Positions 17,681 to 26,998 of a stretch of DNA of 64,000 nt are shown here, one piece after another. The stretch comes from Crocinitomicaceae bacterium (GTDB lineage: Bacteria > Bacteroidota > Bacteroidia > Flavobacteriales_D > Crocinitomicaceae): assembly GCA_029249445.1 (NCBI GenBank), contig JAQWHI010000006.1, positions 1 through 64,000 of the forward strand, read 5' to 3'. How positions within the stretch are numbered: position 1 is the stretch's first letter; every line of letters starts with the position of its first letter. The translations under genes were made by a program, and so were the position numbers. The notes beneath the pieces were generated by a model. The model did not search any database and was not told where the DNA came from. It worked only from the letters and a program-made list of their open reading frames with translations.

Positions 17681-19213
17681 TTATTTTGCGTAATTCACAG
17701 CGCGTTTTTCACGTATTAAGGTCACCTTAACCTGTCCAGGATAGGTCATCTCGGTTTGAATACGTTGTGAGATTTCAAAAGACAACTCATCTGCTTTCGC
17801 GTCGGATACTTTTTCACTCTCAACAAGAACGCGCAACTCTCTCCCCGCTTGAATTGCATAAGCAGAATTCACACCATCATATGCCAAGGCAAGCCCTTCA
17901 AGATCTTTAATTCTTTTGATATATGACTCAACAATTTCTCTTCGTGCTCCTGGACGCGCTCCTGAGACAGCATCACAAACCTGAACAATAGGGGAAATTA
18001 ATGTCGTCATTTCAACTTCATCGTGATGCGCACCAATTGCATTACATACGTCTGGTTTTTCTCCAAATTTCTCGGCCAATTTCATGCCGAGAACAGCATG
18101 TGGTAATTCTGGTTCTTCATCCGGAACTTTACCTATATCGTGAAGCAATCCTGCACGCTTGGCCAATTTTACATTTAAACCAAGTTCAGCCGCCATTATT
18201 GCACACAAATTGGCAACCTCTCTTGAATGCTGCAACAAGTTTTGTCCGTAGGATGACCTGTATTTCATTCGACCAATCATACGCGTAAGTTCAGCGTGCA
18301 ATCCATGAATTCCTAAATCAATACATGTTCTGCGTCCAGTCTCAGCAATTTCTTCGTCCAATTGCTTCTTGGTCTTCGCCACCACTTCTTCAATACGAGC
18401 TGGGTGAATCCTTCCATCAGATACCAACTGGTGCAGTGCCAAACGAGCGATCTCTCTTCGTACCGGATCAAAACATGATAAAATAATCGCTTCTGGAGTA
18501 TCATCAACAATAATCTCAACACCAGTAGCGGCTTCAAGAGCACGAATATTTCGCCCTTCACGACCAATAATTCTTCCCTTTACCTCATCAGATTCAATGT
18601 TAAAAACTGAAACTGAATTCTCAATGGCTTGCTCCGTTGCAACGCGCTGAATTGTTTGAATCACAATCTTTCTCGCCTCTCGATTGGCATTTAGTTTTGA
18701 TTCTTCGACAATTTCATTGATGTGCGCCATTGCCGATGTTCGGGCTTCATCCTTCAATGATTCCACCAAACTCGCTTTGGCGTCTTCCGCAGACATTCCG
18801 CTCACTTTAGAAAGCTCCGTTACATGCTTTTGATGTACTTTGTCTAGTTCTGATTGCTTGGTTTCAAATGCTTTTATTTTAGCTTCAAGAACTCCTTTGC
18901 TTTTCTCCATGTTGCGATCCTTACGATTCGCCTCTTCCAGCTTCTGAGTCAACGATTTCTCTTTGCTCTTAATGCGATCTTCTGAAGATTGTAATTTTCG
19001 CTCCCGGTCCTTAATTTTTCTCTCGTGATCTTCCTTAAGCTTTAAAAACTTTTCTTTCGCTTGAAAAATTTTATTCTTTTTCAAATTCTCCCCTTCTTTC
19101 TCAGCGTCTTTAAGTATCTGATTCTTTCTTTTCTTGAGAAGAACGGTTTGCACAATGACAGCCAGTGCGACACCTCCTGCCAATCCACCTGCCAATCCTA
19201 TAATCATTTCCAT
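17681..19213 (-). CDS. rny: Ribonuclease Y
   Basis: Membrane-anchored endoribonuclease that starts mRNA decay. The 510 residues show, in order, an N-terminal transmembrane segment ([21 protein letters not shown]), a long charged coiled coil (about 30-190), a KH domain with [19 protein letters not shown] (about 215-232), and an HD domain with [17 protein letters not shown] and the metal ligands in LLHDIGK. Length is typical of RNase Y (about 520). A terminator separates it from upstream zapA, so it probably has its own promoter. Confidence 0.97.
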   Translation of the reverse strand: MEMIIGLAGGLAGGVALAVIVQTVLLKKRKNQILKDAEKEGENLKKNKIFQAKEKFLKLKEDHERKIKDRERKLQSSEDRIKSKEKSLTQKLEEANRKDRNMEKSKGVLEAKIKAFETKQSELDKVHQKHVTELSKVSGMSAEDAKASLVESLKDEARTSAMAHINEIVEESKLNANREARKIVIQTIQRVATEQAIENSVSVFNIESDEVKGRIIGREGRNIRALEAATGVEIIVDDTPEAIILSCFDPVRREIARLALHQLVSDGRIHPARIEEVVAKTKKQLDEEIAETGRRTCIDLGIHGLHAELTRMIGRMKYRSSYGQNLLQHSREVANLCAIMAAELGLNVKLAKRAGLLHDIGKVPDEEPELPHAVLGMKLAEKFGEKPDVCNAIGAHHDEVEMTTLISPIVQVCDAVSGARPGARREIVESYIKRIKDLEGLALAYDGVNSAYAIQAGRELRVLVESEKVSDAKADELSFEISQRIQTEMTYPGQVKVTLIREKRAVNYAK

Positions 19214-19231
19214 ACGTTTACTTTTTTAAAT

Positions 19232-19275
19232 AAAAAACCCACCTCAAAAGCACTCATAAAAATGATTTGGGTGGG
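19232..19275 (-). terminator. Terminator after zapA
   Basis: On the minus strand CCCACCCAAA and TTTGAGGTGGG pair with one bulged base around an AT-rich loop and are followed by TTTTTTATTT (stem 19238-19275, T run 19232-19237). It lies 24 bases past the zapA stop and just before rny. Confidence 0.75.
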
Positions 19276-19298
19276 AAAACAGTATGTAAAGTATGCTT

Positions 19299-19586
19299 CT
19301 AGCTCTCGAAACCGTCCGATAAATCTTGCAGCTTCTGCTCAATATCTTTCAATTCCGCAGCACTCGATTCAGAACCAACTTCCTTAGATTCCGGTTTCGA
19401 AGCCAACTGCAGAGCGGTCATCGCAAGTAAGTCTTGCATGTCTTTCACTGCGTAGTTGTCCTTAAGCAACTTGATTGCCTTGTTAATGTCTTCGGCAGCC
19501 TTTAAAACCCTGTCCTGTTCGTCTTCACTAACAGAGAGTGGATATGTTCTACCAGCAACAATAACCTTTAAGGATAACTTTGCCAT
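19299..19586 (-). CDS. zapA: Cell division protein ZapA
   Basis: Small FtsZ-ring stabiliser that crosslinks FtsZ filaments. The 95 residues start KLSLKVIVAGRTYPLSVSEDE, the globular ZapA head, followed by a coiled coil (VLKAAEDINKAIKLLK) and an acidic C-terminal tail. Its ATG is three bases after the stop of the upstream coiled-coil gene, so the two are one operon under the promoter at 19916-19945. Confidence 0.88.
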   Translation of the reverse strand: MAKLSLKVIVAGRTYPLSVSEDEQDRVLKAAEDINKAIKLLKDNYAVKDMQDLLAMTALQLASKPESKEVGSESSAAELKDIEQKLQDLSDGFES

Positions 19587-19589
19587 ACT

Positions 19590-19898
19590 TTATTTCTTTA
19601 ACTGCACGATGCAGTATTCTATTTCCTTCACCAATTCATCAATTTGCTCATCTGTAACACCTGTCACATCAGAACTAGAGATACTTTGTTCTTTTTCCGA
19701 TTCGATACTTTGATTCAATTCGCTCATTTTATGTGTCAATCCAACAAGCGCTTCGTCTTTCAATAAAACTTCTTGACTTAGACGTTGGACTTCAAGCGTA
19801 AGCTCCTCGTTTCTAGCTTTTTCAGACGCAATTTGATTCCGAAGGAGAGAAGTTTTCTCTCGGATGGTTTCAATTAATTCGTTTATACGATCTGACAT
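19590..19898 (-). CDS. Small coiled-coil protein, partner gene of zapA
   Basis: A 102-residue protein that is almost entirely predicted coiled coil (residues 1-72, heptads such as INELIETIREKTSLLRNQI), with a Ser-rich linker and a short amphipathic C-terminal segment (VKEIEYCIVQLKK). I recognise no named family. Immediate coupling to zapA (3-base gap) suggests a division role, perhaps analogous to the coiled-coil ZapB of Proteobacteria. This is inference only; there is no detectable sequence evidence of homology to ZapB. Confidence 0.75.
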   Translation of the reverse strand: MSDRINELIETIREKTSLLRNQIASEKARNEELTLEVQRLSQEVLLKDEALVGLTHKMSELNQSIESEKEQSISSSDVTGVTDEQIDELVKEIEYCIVQLKK

Positions 19899-19915
19899 TC
19901 AAAACGGTTTAATTA

Positions 19916-19945
19916 CAAAAATAGCATTGTAAAAGACAAGGGCAA
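19916..19945 (-). promoter_or_regulatory. Consensus promoter of the coiled-coil-zapA operon
   Basis: The minus strand reads TTG (19943-19945), 19 bases, then TATTTTTG (19916-19923), an exact match to the Bacteroidota consensus. The ATG is 17 bases downstream of the -7 box. Confidence 0.7.
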
Positions 19946-19962
19946 GATTTTTTGTCCGATTG

Positions 19963-19993
19963 TTGCGGTTATTTTATCAAAAAATTAATTTTG
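19963..19993 (+). promoter_or_regulatory. Promoter of the M23 peptidase gene
   Basis: TTG (19963-19965), 20 bases, then TAATTTTG (19986-19993), matching the consensus. The ATG at 19999 follows five bases after the box, so the transcript may be leaderless. The spacer and box lie inside a perfect inverted repeat (19971-20000). Confidence 0.6.
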
Positions 19994-20000
19994 ATAAAAT
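19971..20000. repeat. 30-base inverted repeat across the M23 promoter and start codon
   Basis: Arms ATTTTATCAAAA and TTTTGATAAAAT (12 bases each, perfect) around AATTAA. The right arm ends on the first two bases of the ATG at 19999. It covers the -7 box, so it is a candidate operator for a dimeric repressor. Confidence 0.6.
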
Positions 20001-21690
20001 GATTTACACCTTTCGTATCCTTTTTTGTTTGACGATCTTCAACCCTGTATTGTTTGCTCAAAATAAGACAGATATGGAATATCATCCTCCTCTTGGAATT
20101 CCATTGGTACTTGCATCAAATTTTGGTGAATTACGCCCAAATCACTTTCATATGGGCTTGGATTTCAAAACGAATTCCAGAACCGGATACAAAATTTACT
20201 CTATTGAAGAGGGGTATGTCTCACGTGTAAAAATTTCACCTTATGGGTATGGGAAAGCCATATATATCGATCATCCAAATGGCATCACTTCTGTTTACGG
20301 TCACTGCAGTGTTTTTAAAGGTGAAATCGATTCAATAGTCAGAGCTGCGCAACTAAGAGAAACGAATTATGCAGTTGAGATTTTTCCAGAAAAAAACTCA
20401 ATTAAAATAAAAAAAGGTCAAGTTATCGCCCTTTCTGGAAATACTGGAGGATCAACGGGTCCACATTTACACTTTGAGATTCGTGATACAAAAACAGAAC
20501 ATGCACTGAATCCGCTTGTATTTGGTTTTGATATCGCAGATAAGAAAACTCCGGTCATACGAGGTATTAAATTATATGCATTAACGAAAAATGGATACCG
20601 CTATCCAAAGAAGGAAATAAGTAAGCCAATCACAAAAGGTTCAACTGGATATGGCATCACTGGAAATCAAATCAATGTACCAGCGAACTATTGTACGACT
20701 TCCGGTGGAATTGGACTTGCATTTGATGTTATCGATAAACTGGATGGAGCAAACAACAAATGCGGACTCTATGGAAGCTATTTAATTGTTGATGGAGATA
20801 CCGTTTTTGGACAGCGCACTGATCGAATTCCTTTTGAATCGACACGGTATGTGAACTCTCATAAAGATTTCAAAGCCTATCAAACATTGAGAAAAAAATA
20901 CCACAAGTGTTTTCGAACACGAGAAAATGACTTGCCTATTTATATCAACAATAGTATTGGTGTCATACCAGCGAAACCAGGTGATAGATTAAACGTGACT
21001 TACATTGCCTACGACACCAAAGGAAATACCTCTTCAATCACCTTTGTGATTAACGTTCTCCAGGGCGCAGCAGGGAACGAAAAGAACTTCCTATCAAAGT
21101 CGCCTTATTTATTTCCTGATAGCACTTATTATTATGAATCAGACGACCGCCAATTAGAATTTGGACACGGGACCGTATACGAGCCATGTCCAATTGAATA
21201 CAGTAAGCTTCAATCCGTCATTGCCAAAGGTGCTACACCAGTTAATCGTTCCTACCGGATTAAAATTAAAACGACCGAGAAACAAGACGGTAAACACTAT
21301 GTCTCTATCGTCACTAATAAGGGCAGAGAAAAATCACTATCTATACGTTATGAGGATGGTTGGGCTGTTGCGGAAAGTAGCTATTTTGGATCCTACACAT
21401 TGAAACGAGATGAAACAAAGCCTAAACTAGTTCCACTATCTCTTCCCAAAAACTTGAATTCAACAAGTGCAACTAAGTTAAAGTGGCATATAAAAGACAA
21501 TCAGAGCGGAATAGAAGATTACGACCTTTATATTGATGGCCAATGGATGCTTGTCGAATATGACTACAAAACCGATTGCATCACCTATACACGACCTAAG
21601 AACTTCAAAGGAGAGAAATCTCTACTAATAAAGATTGCAGATTCGTGCGGAAATACCACAACCTGGGAAGCAAAAGTCAATTTCATCTGA
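19999..21690 (+). CDS. M23 family metallopeptidase (peptidoglycan endopeptidase), exported
   Basis: Predicted periplasmic zinc peptidase, 563 residues from ATG 19999. Residues 1-20 form a signal peptide (IFNPVLFA, then QNKT). The LytM zinc site is present: H51 and D55 in HFHMGLD, and H156/H158 in GPHLHFE. The catalytic domain (about 30-180) is N-terminal. It is followed by about 380 residues of beta-rich sequence without a recognised domain (Ig-like segments such as KPGDRLNVTYIAYDTKGN). The C-terminus is not a T9SS sorting domain. It may cleave peptidoglycan cross-links or be a regulatory LytM protein acting with division genes across the divergent promoter region (zapA operon). A TTG at 19960 in the same frame is upstream of the promoter box and is not the start. 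Confidence 0.9.
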   Translation: MIYTFRILFCLTIFNPVLFAQNKTDMEYHPPLGIPLVLASNFGELRPNHFHMGLDFKTNSRTGYKIYSIEEGYVSRVKISPYGYGKAIYIDHPNGITSVYGHCSVFKGEIDSIVRAAQLRETNYAVEIFPEKNSIKIKKGQVIALSGNTGGSTGPHLHFEIRDTKTEHALNPLVFGFDIADKKTPVIRGIKLYALTKNGYRYPKKEISKPITKGSTGYGITGNQINVPANYCTTSGGIGLAFDVIDKLDGANNKCGLYGSYLIVDGDTVFGQRTDRIPFESTRYVNSHKDFKAYQTLRKKYHKCFRTRENDLPIYINNSIGVIPAKPGDRLNVTYIAYDTKGNTSSITFVINVLQGAAGNEKNFLSKSPYLFPDSTYYYESDDRQLEFGHGTVYEPCPIEYSKLQSVIAKGATPVNRSYRIKIKTTEKQDGKHYVSIVTNKGREKSLSIRYEDGWAVAESSYFGSYTLKRDETKPKLVPLSLPKNLNSTSATKLKWHIKDNQSGIEDYDLYIDGQWMLVEYDYKTDCITYTRPKNFKGEKSLLIKIADSCGNTTTWEAKVNFI

Positions 21691-21707
21691 ATTGACTACC
21701 CGGAGTG

Positions 21708-22148
21708 CTAATCTACTTTAATAAACCTTAAAGTATGAAGACTCGGACCATTTTGAGATTCAAACTCCATCGAAGAATTGCTAACACTCGTTACAATCCA
21801 ATCATCGTTAAGACTGTAATACAAGGAGTCATAAAATCCTGAGAAATACATAGTAGTAGGTTCTTTATTGAGCCCTATATTGTAATTTCCCTGAGTTAAA
21901 GTATCAGCTTCCAATACCTTCACTTTTCCATTTTCAGTGAATTCAAACGTTTTACCATTGTAAACATCCTCAATGGCTTGTCCTTGAAAAATGAAACTGC
22001 CAATTCTCCAAGTATCTTTTTGAACAATCCGTTCCAATTTATTTGGTGTTACTCGTTTCTCACATGAGGATAGGACGACAAAAGAAACAATTAAAAATGT
22101 GAAACCTCCTAGGATAGTAGTTCTTGCCAATTTATAAGTAGTAATCAT
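21708..22148 (-). CDS. Putative lipoprotein, lipocalin-like size, function unknown
   Basis: A 146-residue protein with an N-terminal hydrophobic segment and a lipobox VLSSC (Cys at residue 29), so it is a predicted lipoprotein. The mature part reads WRIGSFIFQGQAIEDVYNGKTFEFTENGKVKV, a beta-strand pattern seen in small Bacteroidota lipocalin-like lipoproteins. No named family is recognised. It follows the DUF3467 gene by 39 bases on the same strand. Confidence 0.75.
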   Translation of the reverse strand: MITTYKLARTTILGGFTFLIVSFVVLSSCEKRVTPNKLERIVQKDTWRIGSFIFQGQAIEDVYNGKTFEFTENGKVKVLEADTLTQGNYNIGLNKEPTTMYFSGFYDSLYYSLNDDWIVTSVSNSSMEFESQNGPSLHTLRFIKVD

Positions 22149-22187
22149 AGTATTGATTGTTTATTATTAAGTAGATGAGTATTCATT

Positions 22188-22496
22188 TTAAGCCTGTGTT
22201 GTTGGCGTACCAAAATTCATTGGGGGCATAGACATATTTCCTGAATCGATTGCGCCATGTGTTTGCTCATATTTAGCAACATTCTCTTTCAAGGCCTCCA
22301 ATAAGCGTTTTGCATTTTGAGGCGTCATGATGACACGAGATCGAACTTTTCCTTTCGGAACTCCCGGCATCATCTGTACAAAATCAGCAACAAATTCAGA
22401 TGGAGAATGAGTAATAATCGATAAGTTCGAGTAAACACCATTCGCCATATCATCAGTTAGCTCAATGTTCACTTGATTTTCATTTTTTTCTTCCAT
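22188..22496 (-). CDS. DUF3467 domain protein
   Basis: A cytosolic 102-residue protein. INIELTDDMANGVYSNLSIITHSPSEFVADFVQMMPG in content, followed by KVRSRVIMTPQNAKRLLEALKENVAKYE, matches DUF3467, a short domain common downstream of rpoC in Bacteroidota. Function is unknown. A terminator after rpoC (22616-22650) separates it from the RNA polymerase operon. Confidence 0.88.
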   Translation of the reverse strand: MEEKNENQVNIELTDDMANGVYSNLSIITHSPSEFVADFVQMMPGVPKGKVRSRVIMTPQNAKRLLEALKENVAKYEQTHGAIDSGNMSMPPMNFGTPTTQA

Positions 22497-22615
22497 AGCC
22501 TAAAAATAATCATTTCCCATGTAATCATTGCTATTGGGCAAATGCAATTGTTTTGTTATCTCTTGCCCGATACGTAAAATCGAACACCCAATACATATTC
22601 GCAGTATAACAAATC

Positions 22616-22650
22616 AAAAAAAAGCCCCGGCACGTTAATCGTTTCGGGGC
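22616..22650 (-). terminator. Terminator of the rpoBC operon
   Basis: The minus strand reads GCCCCG (22645-22650), a 15-base loop, CGGGGC (22624-22629), then TTTTTTT. It lies 24 bases past the rpoC stop codon. The remaining bases up to the DUF3467 start show no gene. Confidence 0.85.
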
Positions 22651-22673
22651 TTGTAATTACTATTTTGGTAAGA

Positions 22674-25600
22674 TTAATCCTCTTCTCCTTCTTCTAATGC
22701 AGTCATATGAGCCTTAGAACCAACCAGCATTTTCTGGAAGTTTCGCACCCCTGTTCCTGCAGGAATAAGGTGACCAACAATTACGTTTTCTTTTAGTCCC
22801 ATTAGATGATCTTCTTTACCTGATATTGCTGCTTCGTTCAGTACTTTCGTTGTTTCTTGGAACGATGCCGCAGAAATAAACGATTGCGTTTGAAGCGAAG
22901 CTCTAGTAATACCCTGTAATAGAGGAGTTGATGTTGCCGGTACAGCATCTCTCGACTGAACCAACGCTTTATCAGCGCGCTTCAATTGTGAATTCTCATC
23001 TCTCAACTTGCGCGCAGTAACAATCTGTCCTGCTTTCAATTCAGTTGAATCTCCCTGATCAATTACGACTTTCATACCATAAACCGCATCATTCTCTTCA
23101 GAAATATCCGCTTTATGCACCGATTGCCCCTCCAAGAAACGTGTATCTCCTGAATCAACAATTTGCGCTTTAAGCATCATCTGACGAACAATTACTTCGA
23201 AGTGCTTATCATTAATTTTTACACCTTGAAGACGGTAAACCTCTTGAATCTCGTTCACTAAGTACTCTTGTACCTTTGTCGGTCCTTCTATATTCAAGAT
23301 ATCGTTTGGAGTAGTTGCTCCAACAGAAAGTGGTTGACCTGCTCGAACAAAGTCATTTGCTTGAACAAGTATGTGCTTAGACAAAGGAACCAGGTATTTA
23401 CGTACTTCCCCTGTTTTCGAGGTAATTTGGATCTCACGATTACCACGCTTGATCTTTCCATATTCAGCCACACCATCAATCTCAGAAACAACTGACGGAT
23501 TTGATGGGTTACGTGCTTCAAACAATTCCGTTACACGTGGAAGACCACCTGTGATATCCCCAGACTTACCAGCCTTACGAGGAATTTTTACAAGAATTTG
23601 TCCAGCAATCACTGCATCACCTTCTTTCACATTAATATGAGCATCAACTGGTAAGTTGTACTCTCTGAGTACTTCTTTCGTCTTCGCATCGATGATATGA
23701 ATCGCTGGCATTTTCTTTTTGTCTCGCGACTCAGTAATTACTTTTTCAGTAAATCCGGTTTGCTCATCCACCTCTTCACGGAAGGTAATACCATCCATGA
23801 TATTTTCGAACACGACTTTACCTTTCGCCTCTGTGATAATAACAGCGTTGTATGGATCCCATTTACAAATCACATCACCTTTCTTCAACTTCGCCTTATT
23901 CTTAGTTACCATCTCGGCACCATAAGGGATGTTTCCGTTCATTGTGACGTTTCCTTTTGAATCGGTAATCTTCAATTCAGCCGAACGACCAACAACTACA
24001 GTTATCTCATTACCATCTTTATCTTTGGTGTCAATCGTTCTCAATTCATCGATTTCGATTAAACCATCAGTTTTCGCTTTCAAATCGTTTTCATCAGCAA
24101 TATTCGATGCGGTCCCACCGACGTGGAAAGTACGCAACGTCAACTGTGTTCCAGGCTCACCAATTGACTGAGCAGCAATAACACCGACAGAATCCCCTTG
24201 TTGAGCTGGACGATGTGTAGCCAGGTTACGACCGTAACACTTAGAACATACTCCTCGACGCATCTCACATGTCAATACAGATCGGATTTCAACTTCTTCA
24301 ATCCCCGCTTGATCAATTTGTTCAGCAATTTGCTGAGTAATTAATTCTCCAGCTTCTAAGATCAATTCATCATATTCAGGATTGAATATATCATGAACGG
24401 CTGATCTACCAATAATTCGATCAGACAATGGTTCTACGATTTCGTCATTTTTCTTCAATGCAGTTGCAACCAAACCTCTCAACGTTCCACAATCCTCAGA
24501 ATTGATCACTACATCTTGAGCAACATCGACCAAACGACGTGTTAAGTAACCAGCATCGGCTGTTTTCAGGGCTGTATCAGCAAGACCTTTTCGTGCACCG
24601 TGAGTTGAAATAAAGTACTCAAGAATTGAAAGACCTTCTTTAAAGTTCGAAAGAATCGGATTTTCAATGATATCTTGAGAAGATGCTCCAGATTTTTGAG
24701 GCTTCGCCATCAAACCACGCATTCCAGAAAGCTGGCGAATTTGCTCTTTCGAACCACGAGCTCCTGAATCGTACATCATATAGATTGAATTAAATCCTTG
24801 TTTGTCGGATTTCAATTTTCCCATCAATGTATGCGTTAAACGCGAATTGGTGTGCGTCCAAATGTCAATAATTTGGTTGTATCGCTCATTGTTTGTAATC
24901 AGACCCATGTTGTAATTCGCCATAACGTCTTTTACATCTGTTTCAGCCTTATTTACAAGAACCTCTTTTTCTTTCGGAATGATAATGTCATCCAGGTTGA
25001 ATGATAGTCCACCGACAAATGCCATGTGGTATCCCAATTCCTTGATCTCATCCAAGAATTGGACAGTACGCGCTGTTCCACAAATTTTCAATACATGTCC
25101 AATGATGTCACGCAAGGCCTTCTTGGTCATTACATCATTAATAAAACCAGCTTCCGTTGGTACTTTTTCGTTGAACAATACGCGTCCACAAGTCGTCTCA
25201 ATCATCATGACTTCTTGTTCTCCGTTTTCATTCAAATCAGTAGTTCGTACCTTTATTGATGCGTGAAGATCAAGTGCTCCTTCATTGTGCGCTATGATAA
25301 CTTCCTCCGGAGAGTAGAATGTTCCTCCTTCTCCTTTGACCAAGTCAGTCTTTGTACTTTTCTTGTATTTTGTAATGTAATACAGACCCAAAACCATATC
25401 CTGGGAAGGAACGGCAATTGGTGCACCATTCGCTGGATTCAGAATGTTGTGCGATGCAAGCATCAACAACTGTGCCTCTAAAATCGCTGCATTACCAAGT
25501 GGCAAGTGAACGGCCATCTGATCACCATCAAAATCGGCGTTAAAAGCTGTTGTTACCAATGGATGAAGCCGAATCGCTTTACCCTCAATCAATTTTGGCT

Positions 25601-26966
25601 GGAATGCCTGAATACCAAGTCTGTGAAGCGTAGGAGCTCTATTCAGGAGAACTGGATGTCCTTTCAACACATTTTCTAATATATCCCAAACGACTGGCTC
25701 CTTTCTATCTACAATTTTCTTTGCAGATTTCACTGTTTTTACAATACCACGTTCAATCATTTTACGGATAATAAATGGCTTGTAAAGCTCTGCTGCCATT
25801 CCTTTTGGAAGACCGCATTCGTGCAATTTCAAATCTGGACCGACAACAATTACAGAACGTGCAGAGTAATCAACACGCTTACCAAGTAAGTTTTGACGGA
25901 AACGCCCTTGTTTACCTTTCAAAGAATCGGATAATGACTTGAGCGGTCTGTTTGATTCTGTTTTTACTGCAGATGACTTACGTGAGTTATCAAACAGTGA
26001 GTCAACAGACTCTTGAAGCATACGCTTTTCATTTCTCAAGATCACTTCAGGAGCTTTTATCTCAATCAAACGCTTCAAACGGTTGTTTCTGATAATTACT
26101 CTTCGATACAAATCATTCAAATCAGACGTTGCAAAACGTCCTCCATCCAAAGGTACCAATGGACGCAATTCCGGCGGAATTACTGGAACAACTTTTACAA
26201 TCATCCATTCTGGACGATTTTCAATACGGTTTTGAGAGTCACGCATTGATTCTACCACCTGCAAACGCTTCAATGCTTCGTTCTTTCTTTGAACTGAAGT
26301 TTCCGTGTTTGCTTGGTGACGCAAATTGTAAGACGTCTCCTCCAAATTCATTGTTTTAAGCAAATCATATAGTGCTTCAGCACCCATCTTTGCAATAAAC
26401 TTATTTGGATCTGTATCCTCTAAATATTGATTTTCTTTTGGAAGGGTATCCAATATGTCAAGGTATTCCTCTTCCGTCATGAAATCCAAACGTGTCAACT
26501 CTTCACCATCCGCTGATTGCGCAATACCCGCTTGGATAACCACATAACGCTCATAGTAAATAATTTGATCCAATTTCTTTGTCGGAAGCCCTAACAAATA
26601 ACCAATTTTATTTGGCAAAGATCTAAAGTACCAGATATGAGCAACTGGAACAACCAATGAAATGTGCCCCATACGCTCACGACGTACTTTCTTTTCTGTC
26701 ACCTCTACTCCACAACGGTCACAAACGATTCCTTTGTATCGAATTCGTTTGTATTTACCACAGTGACACTCATAATCCTTAACAGGACCAAAAATTCGTT
26801 CACAAAACAAACCATCTCTCTCCGGTTTGTATGTTCTATAGTTTATTGTTTCCGGCTTAAGCACTTCTCCACTTGATCTCTCCAAAATTGTCTCTGGAGA
26901 CGATAATGAAATCGTAATCTTATTGAAGCTACTTTGCTTTTTCGGTTGTTCTTTTCTATAAGCCAT
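22674..26966 (-). CDS. rpoC: DNA-directed RNA polymerase subunit beta'
   Basis: Large catalytic subunit, 1430 residues. The N-terminal zinc site [20 protein letters not shown] is present near residues 67-85, the active-site loop [12 protein letters not shown] carries the three Mg-binding Asp residues, and the second zinc site [13 protein letters not shown] is intact, as is the trigger-loop region [19 protein letters not shown]. The length is usual for Bacteroidota. It lies 32 bases after rpoB and ends the operon. Confidence 0.99.
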   Translation of the reverse strand: MAYRKEQPKKQSSFNKITISLSSPETILERSSGEVLKPETINYRTYKPERDGLFCERIFGPVKDYECHCGKYKRIRYKGIVCDRCGVEVTEKKVRRERMGHISLVVPVAHIWYFRSLPNKIGYLLGLPTKKLDQIIYYERYVVIQAGIAQSADGEELTRLDFMTEEEYLDILDTLPKENQYLEDTDPNKFIAKMGAEALYDLLKTMNLEETSYNLRHQANTETSVQRKNEALKRLQVVESMRDSQNRIENRPEWMIVKVVPVIPPELRPLVPLDGGRFATSDLNDLYRRVIIRNNRLKRLIEIKAPEVILRNEKRMLQESVDSLFDNSRKSSAVKTESNRPLKSLSDSLKGKQGRFRQNLLGKRVDYSARSVIVVGPDLKLHECGLPKGMAAELYKPFIIRKMIERGIVKTVKSAKKIVDRKEPVVWDILENVLKGHPVLLNRAPTLHRLGIQAFQPKLIEGKAIRLHPLVTTAFNADFDGDQMAVHLPLGNAAILEAQLLMLASHNILNPANGAPIAVPSQDMVLGLYYITKYKKSTKTDLVKGEGGTFYSPEEVIIAHNEGALDLHASIKVRTTDLNENGEQEVMMIETTCGRVLFNEKVPTEAGFINDVMTKKALRDIIGHVLKICGTARTVQFLDEIKELGYHMAFVGGLSFNLDDIIIPKEKEVLVNKAETDVKDVMANYNMGLITNNERYNQIIDIWTHTNSRLTHTLMGKLKSDKQGFNSIYMMYDSGARGSKEQIRQLSGMRGLMAKPQKSGASSQDIIENPILSNFKEGLSILEYFISTHGARKGLADTALKTADAGYLTRRLVDVAQDVVINSEDCGTLRGLVATALKKNDEIVEPLSDRIIGRSAVHDIFNPEYDELILEAGELITQQIAEQIDQAGIEEVEIRSVLTCEMRRGVCSKCYGRNLATHRPAQQGDSVGVIAAQSIGEPGTQLTLRTFHVGGTASNIADENDLKAKTDGLIEIDELRTIDTKDKDGNEITVVVGRSAELKITDSKGNVTMNGNIPYGAEMVTKNKAKLKKGDVICKWDPYNAVIITEAKGKVVFENIMDGITFREEVDEQTGFTEKVITESRDKKKMPAIHIIDAKTKEVLREYNLPVDAHINVKEGDAVIAGQILVKIPRKAGKSGDITGGLPRVTELFEARNPSNPSVVSEIDGVAEYGKIKRGNREIQITSKTGEVRKYLVPLSKHILVQANDFVRAGQPLSVGATTPNDILNIEGPTKVQEYLVNEIQEVYRLQGVKINDKHFEVIVRQMMLKAQIVDSGDTRFLEGQSVHKADISEENDAVYGMKVVIDQGDSTELKAGQIVTARKLRDENSQLKRADKALVQSRDAVPATSTPLLQGITRASLQTQSFISAASFQETTKVLNEAAISGKEDHLMGLKENVIVGHLIPAGTGVRNFQKMLVGSKAHMTALEEGEED

Positions 26967-26998
26967 AATACTTTTTTCTAATGTTCAACTCTGATGAA

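Noticed and set aside
19214-19298. 6S RNA next to zapA, as in Proteobacteria
   Set aside because: The gap is only 85 bases and is fully explained by a terminator.
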